NCBI GenBank assembly: GCA_964529745.1
Contig: CAZGZR010000005.1
Span: forward strand, 1-64,000
Direction of reading: 5' to 3'
DNA length: 64,000 bases
From: RBG-16-57-9 sp964529745
Lineage (GTDB): Archaea; Thermoproteota; Bathyarchaeia; TCS64
The notes beneath the pieces were generated by a model. The model was given only the letters and a program-made list of their open reading frames with translations, did not search any database and was not told where the DNA came from. Position numbers and translations under genes: made by a program. Below, piece after piece: positions 1-8,833 of the stretch. Position 1 is the stretch's first letter. Every line of letters begins with the position of its first letter.

Positions 1-1
1 C

Positions 2-223
2 CCCGACGTCCATGGAAGCGCCAAGGCGAGGGTGGTCCTCAGCGGAGGCGTAGGCTATGCGCCCAAGAACAAGGGGGAGAAGAAACGCAAGGTGGTGCGC
101 GGCAACACCGTGAACGCGGAGATCGCGTTCCTCAACTTCACCGTGGTAGAGGCCCCCAAGGGCAAGAAGAAAGCAAAGGAGCCGGCGCCGGCCGAGGCCC
201 CCGAAGCGGAAGAAACCGAGTAG
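2..223 (+). CDS. rps6e: Ribosomal protein S6e, C-terminal part (partial at window edge)
   Basis: The frame is open from the first bases of the window and reads PDVHG, then VLLSGG-like VVLSGG, YAPKNKGEKKRK and the RGNTV block. This order (PDVHG, LSGG, KGERRRKxxRGNT) is the C-terminal half of small-subunit protein S6e, a structural component of the archaeal 30S ribosome. The N-terminus lies outside the window. The protein ends in an unusually long tail alternating Lys and Ala/Glu/Pro (about 20 residues after VVEAP), beyond the usual S6e end. The downstream neighbour converges on it, with 4 nt between the stop codons. Confidence 0.9.
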   Translation, partial: PDVHGSAKARVVLSGGVGYAPKNKGEKKRKVVRGNTVNAEIAFLNFTVVEAPKGKKKAKEPAPAEAPEAEETE

Positions 224-227
224 CCCT

Positions 228-815
228 TTAATCTGTTTTACCGGAGAGCAGCTGTTTCAGGTCTTCCTCGCCTTCGCTGTACCCCGAGGCTATTACGTCG
301 TCGCCGGGCAGCAGCACTGTGCTGGGCCTGGGCTTCATCCATCTTTCTCCGCGTCTGATGTATAGTATCCACATCCCCGTCTCGTCCGCGATCCTGGCCT
401 CCTTCAAAGACTTGCCCGCCACGGGTGAGTCCTTCGACACCGTCACCCTCTCAACGGTCTCCTCGGCGTCCTGGATGACCATCTGCAGTATGGGGTGGGG
501 CTCGATGCCCCTGAGCACCACCTCCGCTATCTCTGACGCGGCGTCGGCTATGCGCTCGGTGACGTTGCCCATCCGGATTATTCCCAGGAGGCTCAACGGG
601 TCCACCACCTCGTCCGTCCTGGAGAAGACCCTGGATTGGAACTCGATGTGGAGGCTGTCCACCTCCTCCTCCAGTGTCTGGACCTCCTCGGCGAGGTACC
701 TGTTGTTGAGCAGCACGGCGGAGTACGCTAGGTCCATCATCATCTCGCTGGTGTTCTTCAGCTTCACTAGGTCGCTGGTGATACGCTCCCAGTGCCGCAT
801 GTCGGCGTCACTCAA
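228..815 (-). CDS. PhoU-like plus RCK_C (TrkA-C) regulatory protein, second of a tandem pair
   Basis: 195 aa. Residues about 1-110 are all-helical and PhoU-like (acid-rich helices around EEVQTLEEEVDSLH); residues about 115-190 form an RCK_C/TrkA-C ligand-binding domain, with the typical SPVAGKSLKE opening and the LLPGDDVIASG strand-turn. Proteins of this two-domain type usually serve as cytosolic gating or regulatory subunits for K+ or divalent-cation transporters. The start overlaps the end of the upstream paralogue by 8 nt, so the two are probably co-translated and may form a hetero-oligomer. No transporter gene lies beside them in the window. Family assignment is good; the ion specificity is unknown. 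Confidence 0.8.
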   Translation of the reverse strand: MSDADMRHWERITSDLVKLKNTSEMMMDLAYSAVLLNNRYLAEEVQTLEEEVDSLHIEFQSRVFSRTDEVVDPLSLLGIIRMGNVTERIADAASEIAEVVLRGIEPHPILQMVIQDAEETVERVTVSKDSPVAGKSLKEARIADETGMWILYIRRGERWMKPRPSTVLLPGDDVIASGYSEGEEDLKQLLSGKTD

Positions 816-1410
816 GGGTGTCCACCTCCCCCCGCGCGGCCTTTACGAGTATCTTCAGGCCCTCGTCTGTGCCCCTGGCCACGAGCACGTCGTCCGGCAC
901 GAGTATCTCCTTGTCGGGGTTTATGTGCCAGTGCACGCCCCGCCTGATGGCTATTATGTCTACGCCCACCTCGGCGGCGAGGTCCAGGTCGTCCACCGTC
1001 TTGCCTGCGAGGATGGAGTCCTCCGAGAGAACCACCCTCGCCAGGTGTTCCTCGGCCCTCTGGAACACCTCCCGCACCACGGGGTGCACCTCTATGCCGC
1101 GGATGACGAGGCTCGCTATGTCCGCAGCGGCGTCGCTGATGGCGTTGGTGAGGCTGCCCACCTTGGCGACGCCCGCCAGGGTCTCGGCGTCGTACCTGTC
1201 CCTGGCCGCGAGCATTAGGTTCATGTTCAGCAGGTAGACCAGGTCGTCTACCTTAGCCTCTAGCGCCATGACCTCCTCCGCCAGCTCCCTGTTGTTGAAG
1301 AGGGCCGCAGAGTACGCGAGGTCGATCATCAGCTCGGAGATGTCCTTCATCTGTATGAGGGTCTCACGGACCGGGGCGGGCCTATACTCTGTCTTCTTCA
1401 CCTTGCTCAT
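808..1410 (-). CDS. PhoU-like plus RCK_C (TrkA-C) regulatory protein, first of a tandem pair
   Basis: 200 aa, with the same architecture as the gene that follows it: a PhoU-like helical N-terminal half (MIDLAYSAALFNNRELAEEV is nearly the same as MMDLAYSAVLLNNRYLAEEV in the partner), then an RCK_C domain with SILAGKTVDD and LVPDDVLVARG. The two are clear tandem duplicates that have diverged. The likely role is sensing a small ligand or ion and gating an ion transporter at the membrane. The gene begins with ATG at 1410 and heads a two-gene operon. A matching MgtE/SLC41-type or Trk transporter would be expected elsewhere in the genome (inference). Confidence 0.8.
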   Translation of the reverse strand: MSKVKKTEYRPAPVRETLIQMKDISELMIDLAYSAALFNNRELAEEVMALEAKVDDLVYLLNMNLMLAARDRYDAETLAGVAKVGSLTNAISDAAADIASLVIRGIEVHPVVREVFQRAEEHLARVVLSEDSILAGKTVDDLDLAAEVGVDIIAIRRGVHWHINPDKEILVPDDVLVARGTDEGLKILVKAARGEVDTLE

Positions 1411-1543
1411 ATAAACGGCTCAACCTGTTCACTGGCGGCATCCTACCGTTGCACCCAACGAATCAAAATATGCAATACTCGGACCGTTCTTAACCTTTCT
1501 GGTCTGCATGCACGGTGGTCCTCAGGGAGCGATTAACGCATGG

Positions 1544-3562
1544 TCAGGCATCTTCGTCTGGGTAGTGGATCTTGTAGATCATGACGTACCCGTTTGGCGA
1601 GGCGTGGGCCCCCTCGAAGTACCTGCCGTCGGCAATCCTGTACATCAGGCTCGCGAGGGTTGACTCGAAGTAGGCGTCCTTGTACTCCCCCGTGGTCGAG
1701 TTGAGGTACTCGTCTAGTTCGAGTCTGCCGATCTGGACCATCCACGTCCACTTGACGTCGTCGCCGACCCTGAGAGACTCATAGAAGTTGTTGGGGTTGA
1801 AGGCGTAGAAGACGACGATGTAGTCGGCGCCGTACCTCTCCAGCAGCTTGATGGACTCGTTCTGGGGCAGCATCATTATCTTGCCTATCATCTCCAGCTG
1901 TCTCTCGGTCTGGGTGGCGCCGTCGGCCATGGTGGTCTTGCCTGCCATGGCCTCGATCCAGTACCCGTAGTCCCACCAGCTGCAAACGATCTCGTCGTCG
2001 CCCACGTTCTCCTTCATCCACTCCAGCGCCTCGGGCCAATCCTTGGAGTACTCGCCGCCGATCTTGTAGGGTATCCCGCTGTCCGCGAGGCTCGTGGGGC
2101 CGTCTGCCGTGCCCACGGCCCTCCGTATGCCGGGCATGAACCCGACGACGATGAAGAGTATGAACAACACGCCTAGGTACTTGTTGACTCCAAAAACGGC
2201 TCTGCGCCTCTTTCTCCTCCTGCTGCCTCCCCCTGTCTCGACGGTGGTGGCGAAGAACGGCCTTGAAACCTCGACCAGGCCGTACGCGCCCATTATGCAG
2301 GCGGGGGCCGCGAGTATCTGGCTCAGACGCACCATAACCCCGGCGAAGTAGAGAGACGTCATGAAGAAGAGGACGCCGTAGATGTTCTTCTCGTTCTGGT
2401 TCTTCACGGAGAAGAAGACTCCAGTAGTTGCGAGGACGAGCACCGCGCCGAAGCTGCTGAAGAGGCTTGCCCACGACACCACCTTGTTCTCCGCCACCGA
2501 TTGGTAGAGGGCGTTCTCTATGGAGGTAAAGGGGTTGAGCACCCTGAGGAACTTGTAGGTCATGGGTATCTTGATGCCGATCGCTGGCAGAATATAGATG
2601 GCTAGGGCGCCTAGTATTATGGCGGCCCCTGCGATGTTCGCGAGGAGCTTGACGTCCACCCTGTCCTTGACGAGCTCGTACCCCACCATGACGGGCACCA
2701 GGCCGAATGCGGCCAGGTTGTCTATGGTGAGGAGCGAGTTGACTCCGAGCCTAGGCACCATGAGGACGATGAGGAACCCGAACCCGATGGTGAGGCAGTA
2801 TGTGAGGAGGTGCCTGACCTCGAACCTCTCGGTGTAGAGCAGCAAGAGCATGTAGAGTATGAGGAGGCCGTTCATGTACCGGGCAGCGCCCCAAGAGGCG
2901 AATATGTAGCCGAGGGTAAGCCCGGAGAGCACCCCGTACGCTATGCGGTGCTCCAGCTTCCTGTCCCCGTCGATGGACCTCAGGAAGAAGAGGCCGATGG
3001 TGACCATGGAGAATATGCCGATGGTCTCCGTGTCGAAGAAGCCCAGCGTGGACCGGCCGATGAACGCCGGGTTCACGGCCAAGAATATGGCGGCGAAGAG
3101 CCCCGCCGCCTTGCCCTTAAGCTCCTTCCCCAGATAGTAGCTTGAGATGCATGTCAAGGACGCCATGAACAGGGGGAAGTAGAGGCATACTCGGTAGACC
3201 GTCGCCGAAGGTATGATGGGCTTGATAACCATGTACAGTAAAGCCGCGGTGAAAGGCACGCCGGGGTAGGCGCTGTTGGCCACGTTTCTTCCCATGGGGT
3301 ACCAGCTCAGGCTGTCGTGCCACGTCCCCCACGCGCCGAACCCGTTCTCCACCACGTACTCGGTGGCCCGGTACTGGAACAACGGGTCGTAGGCCGTGAA
3401 GTAGGGCCCATATTGGAGGGGTAGTACCCTGATGAGCGCGGCGATCACCAAGACGAGCGTGAGAACCCCCAGCTCCATCGCCGTCGTCCGCTTCAGCCTC
3501 AGCGGAATCTTGGATAGGCTGGGCAATGCCTTGACGGGGGTTTCCTGTGCGTCCTCTGTCAA
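1544..3562 (-). CDS. aglB: STT3/AglB oligosaccharyltransferase
   Basis: 672 aa. Transfers a preassembled glycan from a dolichol (pyro)phosphate carrier to Asn in N-x-S/T sequons on the outer face of the membrane. Residues about 30-480 hold a multi-pass membrane region, including the acidic loop motifs YDPLFQYR and FFDTET that bind metal. The soluble C-terminal part carries the diagnostic WWDYG at about residue 529. A basic RRRKRRR stretch sits in a cytosolic loop near residue 450. It is on the short side for the family. The nucleotide-sugar genes a few kb away and the sequon-rich secreted protein at 27.2-28.3 kb fit a working N-glycosylation pathway. Confidence 0.95.
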   Translation of the reverse strand: MTEDAQETPVKALPSLSKIPLRLKRTTAMELGVLTLVLVIAALIRVLPLQYGPYFTAYDPLFQYRATEYVVENGFGAWGTWHDSLSWYPMGRNVANSAYPGVPFTAALLYMVIKPIIPSATVYRVCLYFPLFMASLTCISSYYLGKELKGKAAGLFAAIFLAVNPAFIGRSTLGFFDTETIGIFSMVTIGLFFLRSIDGDRKLEHRIAYGVLSGLTLGYIFASWGAARYMNGLLILYMLLLLYTERFEVRHLLTYCLTIGFGFLIVLMVPRLGVNSLLTIDNLAAFGLVPVMVGYELVKDRVDVKLLANIAGAAIILGALAIYILPAIGIKIPMTYKFLRVLNPFTSIENALYQSVAENKVVSWASLFSSFGAVLVLATTGVFFSVKNQNEKNIYGVLFFMTSLYFAGVMVRLSQILAAPACIMGAYGLVEVSRPFFATTVETGGGSRRRKRRRAVFGVNKYLGVLFILFIVVGFMPGIRRAVGTADGPTSLADSGIPYKIGGEYSKDWPEALEWMKENVGDDEIVCSWWDYGYWIEAMAGKTTMADGATQTERQLEMIGKIMMLPQNESIKLLERYGADYIVVFYAFNPNNFYESLRVGDDVKWTWMVQIGRLELDEYLNSTTGEYKDAYFESTLASLMYRIADGRYFEGAHASPNGYVMIYKIHYPDEDA

Positions 3563-3600
3563 TTTTTCTCGGACTCCGATACTTAGGATACGATGGGCTC

Positions 3601-3610
3601 TTATTTAAAT
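3601..3610. promoter_or_regulatory. TATA-like element between divergent genes
   Basis: TTATTTAAAT reads as a TATA box on both strands. A start site about 25 nt away would give a very short leader for aglB (start 3562) on the minus strand and a leader of about 60 nt for the PAC4-like gene on the plus strand. No other TATA-like element stands out between them. Confidence 0.5.
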
Positions 3611-3693
3611 TAAGAATACCCGGCAGCATACCGATGATCCCAAGAATAGTCTTCATGGATAGGCTTAACAGTCGATGCGCGTCTGAGAGTGTA

Positions 3694-4020
3694 ATGAGCC
3701 TCCAGTTCTCCACCGGCTCCATAGACCAGGAAGGAGTCGAGTTGCAAGCCGCGGTGGTCGAGCTAGAAAACGCCGTCATAGCGTTGATCTGGGCGGGCGA
3801 CAGGCCTCGCCTCGGCTCCATGACCGCCACGCTGCCCAACAGGGCCAGCAGCCAGCTCCTCGGGGACAGGGACGAAGTTTTGTCACGGATGGTGGGGGAG
3901 AGGCTTGCTTCGCGTCGCGGGAAACTGGTGCTTGTCTCCAGTAACCTCCCCACCGGCTTCCAGGTGGGTAGACCACTGCTAGAGTTGATGGACGAGTTGG
4001 TCGGTGAAAGAGTTGAGTGA
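3694..4020 (+). CDS. PAC4 (PSMG4)-like proteasome assembly chaperone
   Basis: About 108 aa from ATG 3694; the frame stays open upstream, with other possible ATGs at 3634 and 3655. The core IALIWAGDRPRLGSMTATLP, then a SSQLLGD loop and VLVSSNLP near the end, follows the pattern of eukaryotic PSMG4 (a strand with W-x-G, an AMP strand, a SLLGD loop, then VFVSYNL). Such small proteins assist assembly of the 20S proteasome alpha ring. Family membership is recognised by eye from these blocks and is not certain. It overlaps the following UbiD gene by 17 nt, so the two are probably translated together, although no functional link is obvious. Confidence 0.55.
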   Translation: MSLQFSTGSIDQEGVELQAAVVELENAVIALIWAGDRPRLGSMTATLPNRASSQLLGDRDEVLSRMVGERLASRRGKLVLVSSNLPTGFQVGRPLLELMDELVGERVE

Positions 4021-5341
4021 CTTAAGATCTTTCTTGGATGAGATAGATGACGAGGTGATCCGGATCAAGGAGCCCCTCAGCGCCAAGTACGAGATACCGG
4101 CGGCGCTGCACAGGTTCGACGGCGGCAAGGTTCTGTTCTTCGAGAAAACGAAGGAAACAGACACCAGGGTCGTGGGAGGCGTATGCGGGGCGAGGCACCG
4201 GATACTGAAGGGGCTGGGCCTCACCACCGAGAACCTCTACGAGAGGATGATCGACGCGACCAAGAACCCGGTGAAGTGCAGGGTCGGTGACGGCCCGGTC
4301 AAGGAGGTCGTGGAGGAGGTAAGCCTCAAGGATGTGCCCGTCCTGACACACTTCAGGGGAGACCCGGGGCCCTACATCACCGCCGGCATCGTCTACACCA
4401 GCGTCCCCGGCGGCCACGAGAACGTGAGCTTCCACAGGCTCCTGGTGCTAGACGAGAGGAGGCTAGCCATACGCATCGTGCCCCGTCACCTCTATAGGTT
4501 CACCCAGCTGGCCAGGGACGAGGGACTAAGCAGCCTGGACGTGAGCATCAGCATCGGGCTCCACCCCGCAACGATGATAGCTGGCAGCCTGACGGCGCCT
4601 TTCGGCGCGAGCGAGTTCGACGTGGTGAACAACTTCCACGGAGGCGGGCTGAAGCTCACGAGGTGCGAGCACGTGGACGCCTTGGCTCCGGCCCACGCCG
4701 AACTGGTGCTAGAGGGAAAGCTGAGGCTGGACGAGAAGGTGACGGAGGGACCCTTCGTGGACCTATCGGGTACCTTCGACGTCCAGAGGCAGCAGCCAAT
4801 CATAGAGGTGGTGGGGGCGATGCACCGCGAGGACTACATCTACCAGGGGCTGCTCCCCGCGGGCTCCGAGCACAGGCTCATGATGGGTATGCCCCAGGAG
4901 CCCAGGATATGGGAGTACGTCCGCGGCGTCGTCCCCAACGTCCGGGGCGTGAACCTGACGGTGGGCGGCATGGGGTGGCTCCACTGCGTGGTGAGCTTCG
5001 AGAAGTTCAGGGAGGGCGACCCCAAGAACGTGTTGATGGCGATATTCGCGGCCCACCCCAGCCTCAAGCACGCCGTGGTGGTGGACAGCGACATCGATCC
5101 CTTCGACATGCAGCAGGTGGAGTGGGCCATAGCGACCCGGTTCGAGGGGGACGAGGACCTGCTCGTGGTGCCCAACGTAAGGGTGTCGAGCCTGGACCCG
5201 GCCTCCGACCAGGAGAAGGAGCTCGGCTGCAAGGTGGGGATCGACGCGACGCGCCCCATGTTCAAGGACCCCGCGGGGTTCAGGAGAGCCGAGATACCCG
5301 TGAGCGAGAAACTCCAGAAGATCCTCGACAAATACTCTTAA
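4004..5341 (+). CDS. UbiD-family decarboxylase, probable trans-anhydromevalonate 5-phosphate decarboxylase
   Basis: 445 aa from GTG 4004 (TTG 4013 is an alternative). UbiD enzymes use prenylated FMN to decarboxylate alpha,beta-unsaturated acids. The sequence has the UbiD blocks RGDPGPYITAGI, NVSFHRL, the EGPFVDLSG element and DIDPFDMQQVEWAIATR. In archaea using the modified mevalonate route, a UbiD homologue converts trans-anhydromevalonate phosphate to isopentenyl phosphate, right after aconitase X. Both aconitase-X subunits lie 4 kb downstream on the same strand, which favours this role over aromatic-acid decarboxylation. A UbiX partner to make the cofactor is not in the window. Substrate is inferred from context. 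Confidence 0.8.
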   Translation: MKELSDLRSFLDEIDDEVIRIKEPLSAKYEIPAALHRFDGGKVLFFEKTKETDTRVVGGVCGARHRILKGLGLTTENLYERMIDATKNPVKCRVGDGPVKEVVEEVSLKDVPVLTHFRGDPGPYITAGIVYTSVPGGHENVSFHRLLVLDERRLAIRIVPRHLYRFTQLARDEGLSSLDVSISIGLHPATMIAGSLTAPFGASEFDVVNNFHGGGLKLTRCEHVDALAPAHAELVLEGKLRLDEKVTEGPFVDLSGTFDVQRQQPIIEVVGAMHREDYIYQGLLPAGSEHRLMMGMPQEPRIWEYVRGVVPNVRGVNLTVGGMGWLHCVVSFEKFREGDPKNVLMAIFAAHPSLKHAVVVDSDIDPFDMQQVEWAIATRFEGDEDLLVVPNVRVSSLDPASDQEKELGCKVGIDATRPMFKDPAGFRRAEIPVSEKLQKILDKYS

Positions 5342-5400
5342 CTTTATTGTGTTCTAACAGTAAACATTTAGTACTGGTTTAAGGTACGCAGACAGGGGGC

Positions 5401-6354
5401 ATGAATAAGGTCGGCGTGGCCGTCGTGGGCTGCGGCGTCTGGGGAGTAAACCACGCCAGAGTCTACGCCGAGCTCGACGAAGCGAGGCTTGTGAAGATCG
5501 CGGAAGCGGATCCCGGTAGACGGAGGCTCGCCGGTGAGAGGTTCGACGTCCAGTGCTGCGCTGAACCAAGAGACGTCTTCAATGACGAGGAAGTAGACGC
5601 CGTCTCCATCTGCACTCCGACGGTGACCCACGCCCGGCTGGCACGCGAGGCGCTACGGGCAGGGAAGCACGTGCTCGTGGAGAAGCCCATGGCTACGACG
5701 CTACCCGACGCCGAGGAGCTGGTCAGGCTCTCGGAGAGGGAGAGCCTCGTCTTGGCGGTGGGGCTTGTGGAGCGTTTCAACCCGGCGGTCTCGGAGACGC
5801 TGAGGCTGGTGAAGGAAGGCTGCGTTGGTCGGCTGCTCACCGTCCACGCTTCCAGGCTCAGCAGACGCCCAGACAGGCTGGGCGACGTCGGCGTGGTCAA
5901 GGACCTGGCGATGCACGACGTTGACGTCGTGACCAGGGTGCTGGGGGCCCAGCCGGTCTCGGTTTTCTCGCGCTGCGGGAGCCTGAGCCACAGCTTCGAG
6001 GACTACGCGCATCTCAGCTTGATGTATGACGACGTGGCGTCCGGGTTCGTAGAGGCCAACTGGCTCACGCCCAGGAAGGTGAGGCGCCTCACTGTGACGG
6101 GGTCTGAGGGCGTCATCAGGGTCGAGTACCTGTCCCAGCAGGTAAGCGTGGAGAGGCTCGACGAGTTCACTATGATCGACAACGGGTACAGGGAGCCGCT
6201 GATGCTTGAGCTCAGGGACTTCGTGGACGCTGTCCTCGACGACAGGGAGCCAGCGGTGACGGGCTTGGACGGTATCAACGCTCTGAGGGTATGCGAGGCG
6301 GCGCTCCGAAGCTCCGCGTGTGGCCGCGTTGTTCGGCTCTCCGAGATTGGGTGA
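5401..6354 (+). CDS. Gfo/Idh/MocA-family dehydrogenase, probable UDP-GlcNAc-uronate 3-dehydrogenase
   Basis: 317 aa. A Rossmann fold opens at once with VAVVGCGVWGVNHARVY (GxGxxG-type), followed by the family signature HVLVEKPMA and a C-terminal alpha/beta domain. In the Wbp/Wlb pathway an enzyme of this type oxidises C3 of UDP-N-acetylglucosaminuronate before transamination. It is the first of four genes (dehydrogenase, 6-dehydrogenase, aminotransferase, acetyltransferase) that together match the route to UDP-2,3-diacetamido-2,3-dideoxy-glucuronate. The next gene starts 10 nt downstream. Function is inferred from family plus neighbours. Confidence 0.8.
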   Translation: MNKVGVAVVGCGVWGVNHARVYAELDEARLVKIAEADPGRRRLAGERFDVQCCAEPRDVFNDEEVDAVSICTPTVTHARLAREALRAGKHVLVEKPMATTLPDAEELVRLSERESLVLAVGLVERFNPAVSETLRLVKEGCVGRLLTVHASRLSRRPDRLGDVGVVKDLAMHDVDVVTRVLGAQPVSVFSRCGSLSHSFEDYAHLSLMYDDVASGFVEANWLTPRKVRRLTVTGSEGVIRVEYLSQQVSVERLDEFTMIDNGYREPLMLELRDFVDAVLDDREPAVTGLDGINALRVCEAALRSSACGRVVRLSEIG

Positions 6355-6363
6355 GGGATAGCG

Positions 6364-7707
6364 ATGAAGGTTGCGGTCGTGGGAATGGGCTACGTGGGGG
6401 TGCCGCTGGCGGCCGTCCTCGCCAACGTACCTGGATTCGATGTCGTTGGTGTTCAGAGGAGGTCGGAGAGGTCGGGCTGGAAGATCGATCTCCTCAACAG
6501 GGGCCTGTCACCCTACAGGCTGGAGCCCGAGCTCGGTGAATTGCTATCCAACGCCGTGTCCCGCGGCTGTCTCAGCGTGACCGACAGCCTAGACGCCTGC
6601 GGAGACGCGGAGTGCGTCGTCATCACCGTTCAGGTTCCCATAGACGAGGAGAGGAAACCCAGGTTCGAGAACCTTAGACGGTTATCCGGTGAGGTGGGCT
6701 CCCGTCTCAGGCGTGGCGTCTTGGTCTCCCTTGAGTCCACGGTGCCGCCGGGAACCACGGAGAAGGTCGTGAAGCCCGCGCTGGAGGATCAGAGCAGCAT
6801 GAGAGCCGGGGACGGCTTCAGCCTCGTCTACAGCTACGAACGGGTGACCCCCGGCAGGCTCGTGCAAAACATCAGACACCTGCCCCGGGTCGTCGGAGGC
6901 TACACGCCTGGATGCGCGTCGAGGGGCGTCGAGTTCTACCGGAACATATGCTTGGCCGGCGTCCACCCTACGGACATGGCTACGGCCGAGGCGGCTAAGC
7001 TCGTCGAGAACGCTTACAGGGACGTGAACATAGCCTTCGCCAACGAGGCCGCCGTGATATGCGGCGGCATGGGGGTGGACTTCTATCGGGTGAGGGAGCT
7101 GGTGAACGGCCTCCCCTACGTCGAAGGCGAGCCCCGGCTCGACCCCTACAGGCACGTACACTTCCCCGGCGCCGGGGTAGGCGGCCACTGCCTACCCAAG
7201 GATCCCTGGCTGCTTCTCCACGGCCACGAGGACGAAGGCTTTCCGCCGAGGCTCATCCCGGCGGCCCGGACCGTGAACGACGCCATGCCTGGGCAAATGA
7301 AGAGGCTTGTCCTCGATGCTCTGGGCGAGCGAGGAGTGGGGCTCAGCGAGGCTAGGATCATCCTCCTAGGCTTAGGCTTCAGGGGGGACACCGAGGACGC
7401 CCGCAACAGCCCGACGCTCAACCTCTACGAGCTGCTGAGGCATGAGGCAGGGGACGTGGCTGTCCACGACCCGTACATCGAGCGCTGGGAAGGGGTATCC
7501 CTGATCTACGACCTCGATGAAGCGGTTGAGGGCAGAGACTGCCTAGTGGTGACGACACGCCACAGCATGTACCTGGGGATCGACCTGGGCTGGCTAAGAG
7601 GCAAGATGAACAAACCCATAATAGTTGACGGCAGAGACGTCTTCGACCCCGAAGAGTGCCGCGGAGAAGGCTTCACGTACAGAGGCGTAGGCCATGCGCC
7701 GCGGTGA
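6364..7707 (+). CDS. UDP-N-acetylhexosamine 6-dehydrogenase (WecC/WbpA type)
   Basis: 447 aa. N-terminal NAD-binding domain (VAVVGMGYVGVPLA), the central dehydrogenase domain and a C-terminal UDP-binding domain are all present. The STVPPGTT block and the catalytic-Cys segment GVGGHCLPKDPW are intact, with the substrate Lys in EAAKLVENAYRDVNIAFANE. It oxidises the C6 alcohol of a UDP-N-acetylhexosamine to the carboxylate in two NAD-dependent steps. Which epimer (GlcNAc or ManNAc) cannot be read from the sequence, but the neighbouring C3 oxidase and aminotransferase favour UDP-GlcNAc. The start is ATG 6364, preceded by a GAGGGA ribosome site; the end overlaps the next gene by 14 nt. Confidence 0.88.
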   Translation: MKVAVVGMGYVGVPLAAVLANVPGFDVVGVQRRSERSGWKIDLLNRGLSPYRLEPELGELLSNAVSRGCLSVTDSLDACGDAECVVITVQVPIDEERKPRFENLRRLSGEVGSRLRRGVLVSLESTVPPGTTEKVVKPALEDQSSMRAGDGFSLVYSYERVTPGRLVQNIRHLPRVVGGYTPGCASRGVEFYRNICLAGVHPTDMATAEAAKLVENAYRDVNIAFANEAAVICGGMGVDFYRVRELVNGLPYVEGEPRLDPYRHVHFPGAGVGGHCLPKDPWLLLHGHEDEGFPPRLIPAARTVNDAMPGQMKRLVLDALGERGVGLSEARIILLGLGFRGDTEDARNSPTLNLYELLRHEAGDVAVHDPYIERWEGVSLIYDLDEAVEGRDCLVVTTRHSMYLGIDLGWLRGKMNKPIIVDGRDVFDPEECRGEGFTYRGVGHAPR

Positions 7708-8833
7708 GCTGGCTCTGCTCGGCGGACCGCCCGCCTCGCCTACCTTTGTGAGGCTGGCCAAGCCGCACTTCGGCGAGGAGTGCATCGGACGGGTGGTTGA
7801 CGTCCTTTCCTCGGGTATGCTCAGGGAGGGCGACGCCACGAGGGAGTTCGAGGAAAGGTTCTCCCGGAGGGTGGGGGCGCTGCACGGCGTGGCCGTGTGC
7901 AACGGGACGGCCGCCCTCGCCGCGGCGTACTCCTGTGCGTTGGAGCCGGGCGACGAGGTGGTGCTGCCGGCCTTCACCTACACTGCCTCGGCTGGCGCAG
8001 CCGTCCGGTGCGGGGCGAGGCCCGTGTTCGCCGACGTGGACCCGTCCACGTTTCTCCTCGACGTGGACAGCCTGGTGGAGAAGATAGGCGGCAGAACCAG
8101 GGCGGTCTTGCCCGTCCACCTCTTCGGCAGCGTGGCCGAGATGGGTGCGCTTAACGAGGCGGCGGAGGACCATGGGCTGTGTGTGATTGGGGACTGCTGC
8201 CAGGCCATAGGGAGCCGGTACATGGGAAGGGGGCTTGGCGAGGTCCATGACCTGTGCTGCTACAGCTTCTACCCGAGCAAGGTGATCACCACGGGCGAGG
8301 GAGGAATGGTCACGGCAAACGACCCAGAGAACGCCAGGTGGATCAGGGGCTTCAAGTCGCCCGAGAGAAAGGTGAGGAAGCAGTTGGGAGTGAACTACAG
8401 GTTCGACGACGTGAGGGCGGCGCTGGGCCTCTGCCAGCTGGACAAGATAGACTCTCTTATTTCCCGTCGCAGAATGATAGCCCGTGAATACGACAGGGTC
8501 GTCGGCGGGCTCGGGTGTGCAGCACCCCAGAGGATCATGCCCCACGTCGAGAGCTGCTATAACTACTACACGGTCAAGCTGGACCTGGAGAGGCTTAGGT
8601 GCGGGAGGGACAGGTTCGTCGAGGCGTTGAGGGCCGAGAACGTCGAGTGCGGCGTCTACTATCCCTCGCCGCTTACGCGGCATCCCCTGCTGGGGGGTGG
8701 ATCGGCTTGCCCCAACGCCGAGGAGCTCAGCCGGTGCGTCCTCAGCCTGCCCATGCACCCGTTCCTAGGTGAGGACGAGGTTGAGGCTGTGGCCGAGGCC
8801 CTGGGCAAGGTGGTCAGCCACTTTCTTCGGTGA
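7694..8833 (+). CDS. DegT/DnrJ/EryC1/StrS sugar aminotransferase
   Basis: 379 aa. A PLP-dependent fold type I aminotransferase of the sugar family. It shows the cofactor-binding GTAAL region, DEVVLPAFTYTASA, PVFADVDP, the internal aldimine Lys in SFYPSKVITTGEGG, and NYRFDDVRAALGL. In context it should aminate the 3-keto sugar made by the Gfo/Idh enzyme (WbpE/WlbC role), using glutamate. The end overlaps the convergent acetyltransferase gene by 20 nt. Confidence 0.88.
   Translation: MRRGELALLGGPPASPTFVRLAKPHFGEECIGRVVDVLSSGMLREGDATREFEERFSRRVGALHGVAVCNGTAALAAAYSCALEPGDEVVLPAFTYTASAGAAVRCGARPVFADVDPSTFLLDVDSLVEKIGGRTRAVLPVHLFGSVAEMGALNEAAEDHGLCVIGDCCQAIGSRYMGRGLGEVHDLCCYSFYPSKVITTGEGGMVTANDPENARWIRGFKSPERKVRKQLGVNYRFDDVRAALGLCQLDKIDSLISRRRMIAREYDRVVGGLGCAAPQRIMPHVESCYNYYTVKLDLERLRCGRDRFVEALRAENVECGVYYPSPLTRHPLLGGGSACPNAEELSRCVLSLPMHPFLGEDEVEAVAEALGKVVSHFLR

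Noticed and set aside
319..1218. 299-aa plus-strand open frame across the PhoU/RCK_C genes
   Set aside because: Antisense to two well-recognised genes; sequence is low in conserved blocks and explained by the GC-rich codons of the other strand.
7673..8758. 361-aa minus-strand open frame over the sugar aminotransferase
   Set aside because: His/Pro/Arg-rich shadow of the aminotransferase, with no protein family pattern.
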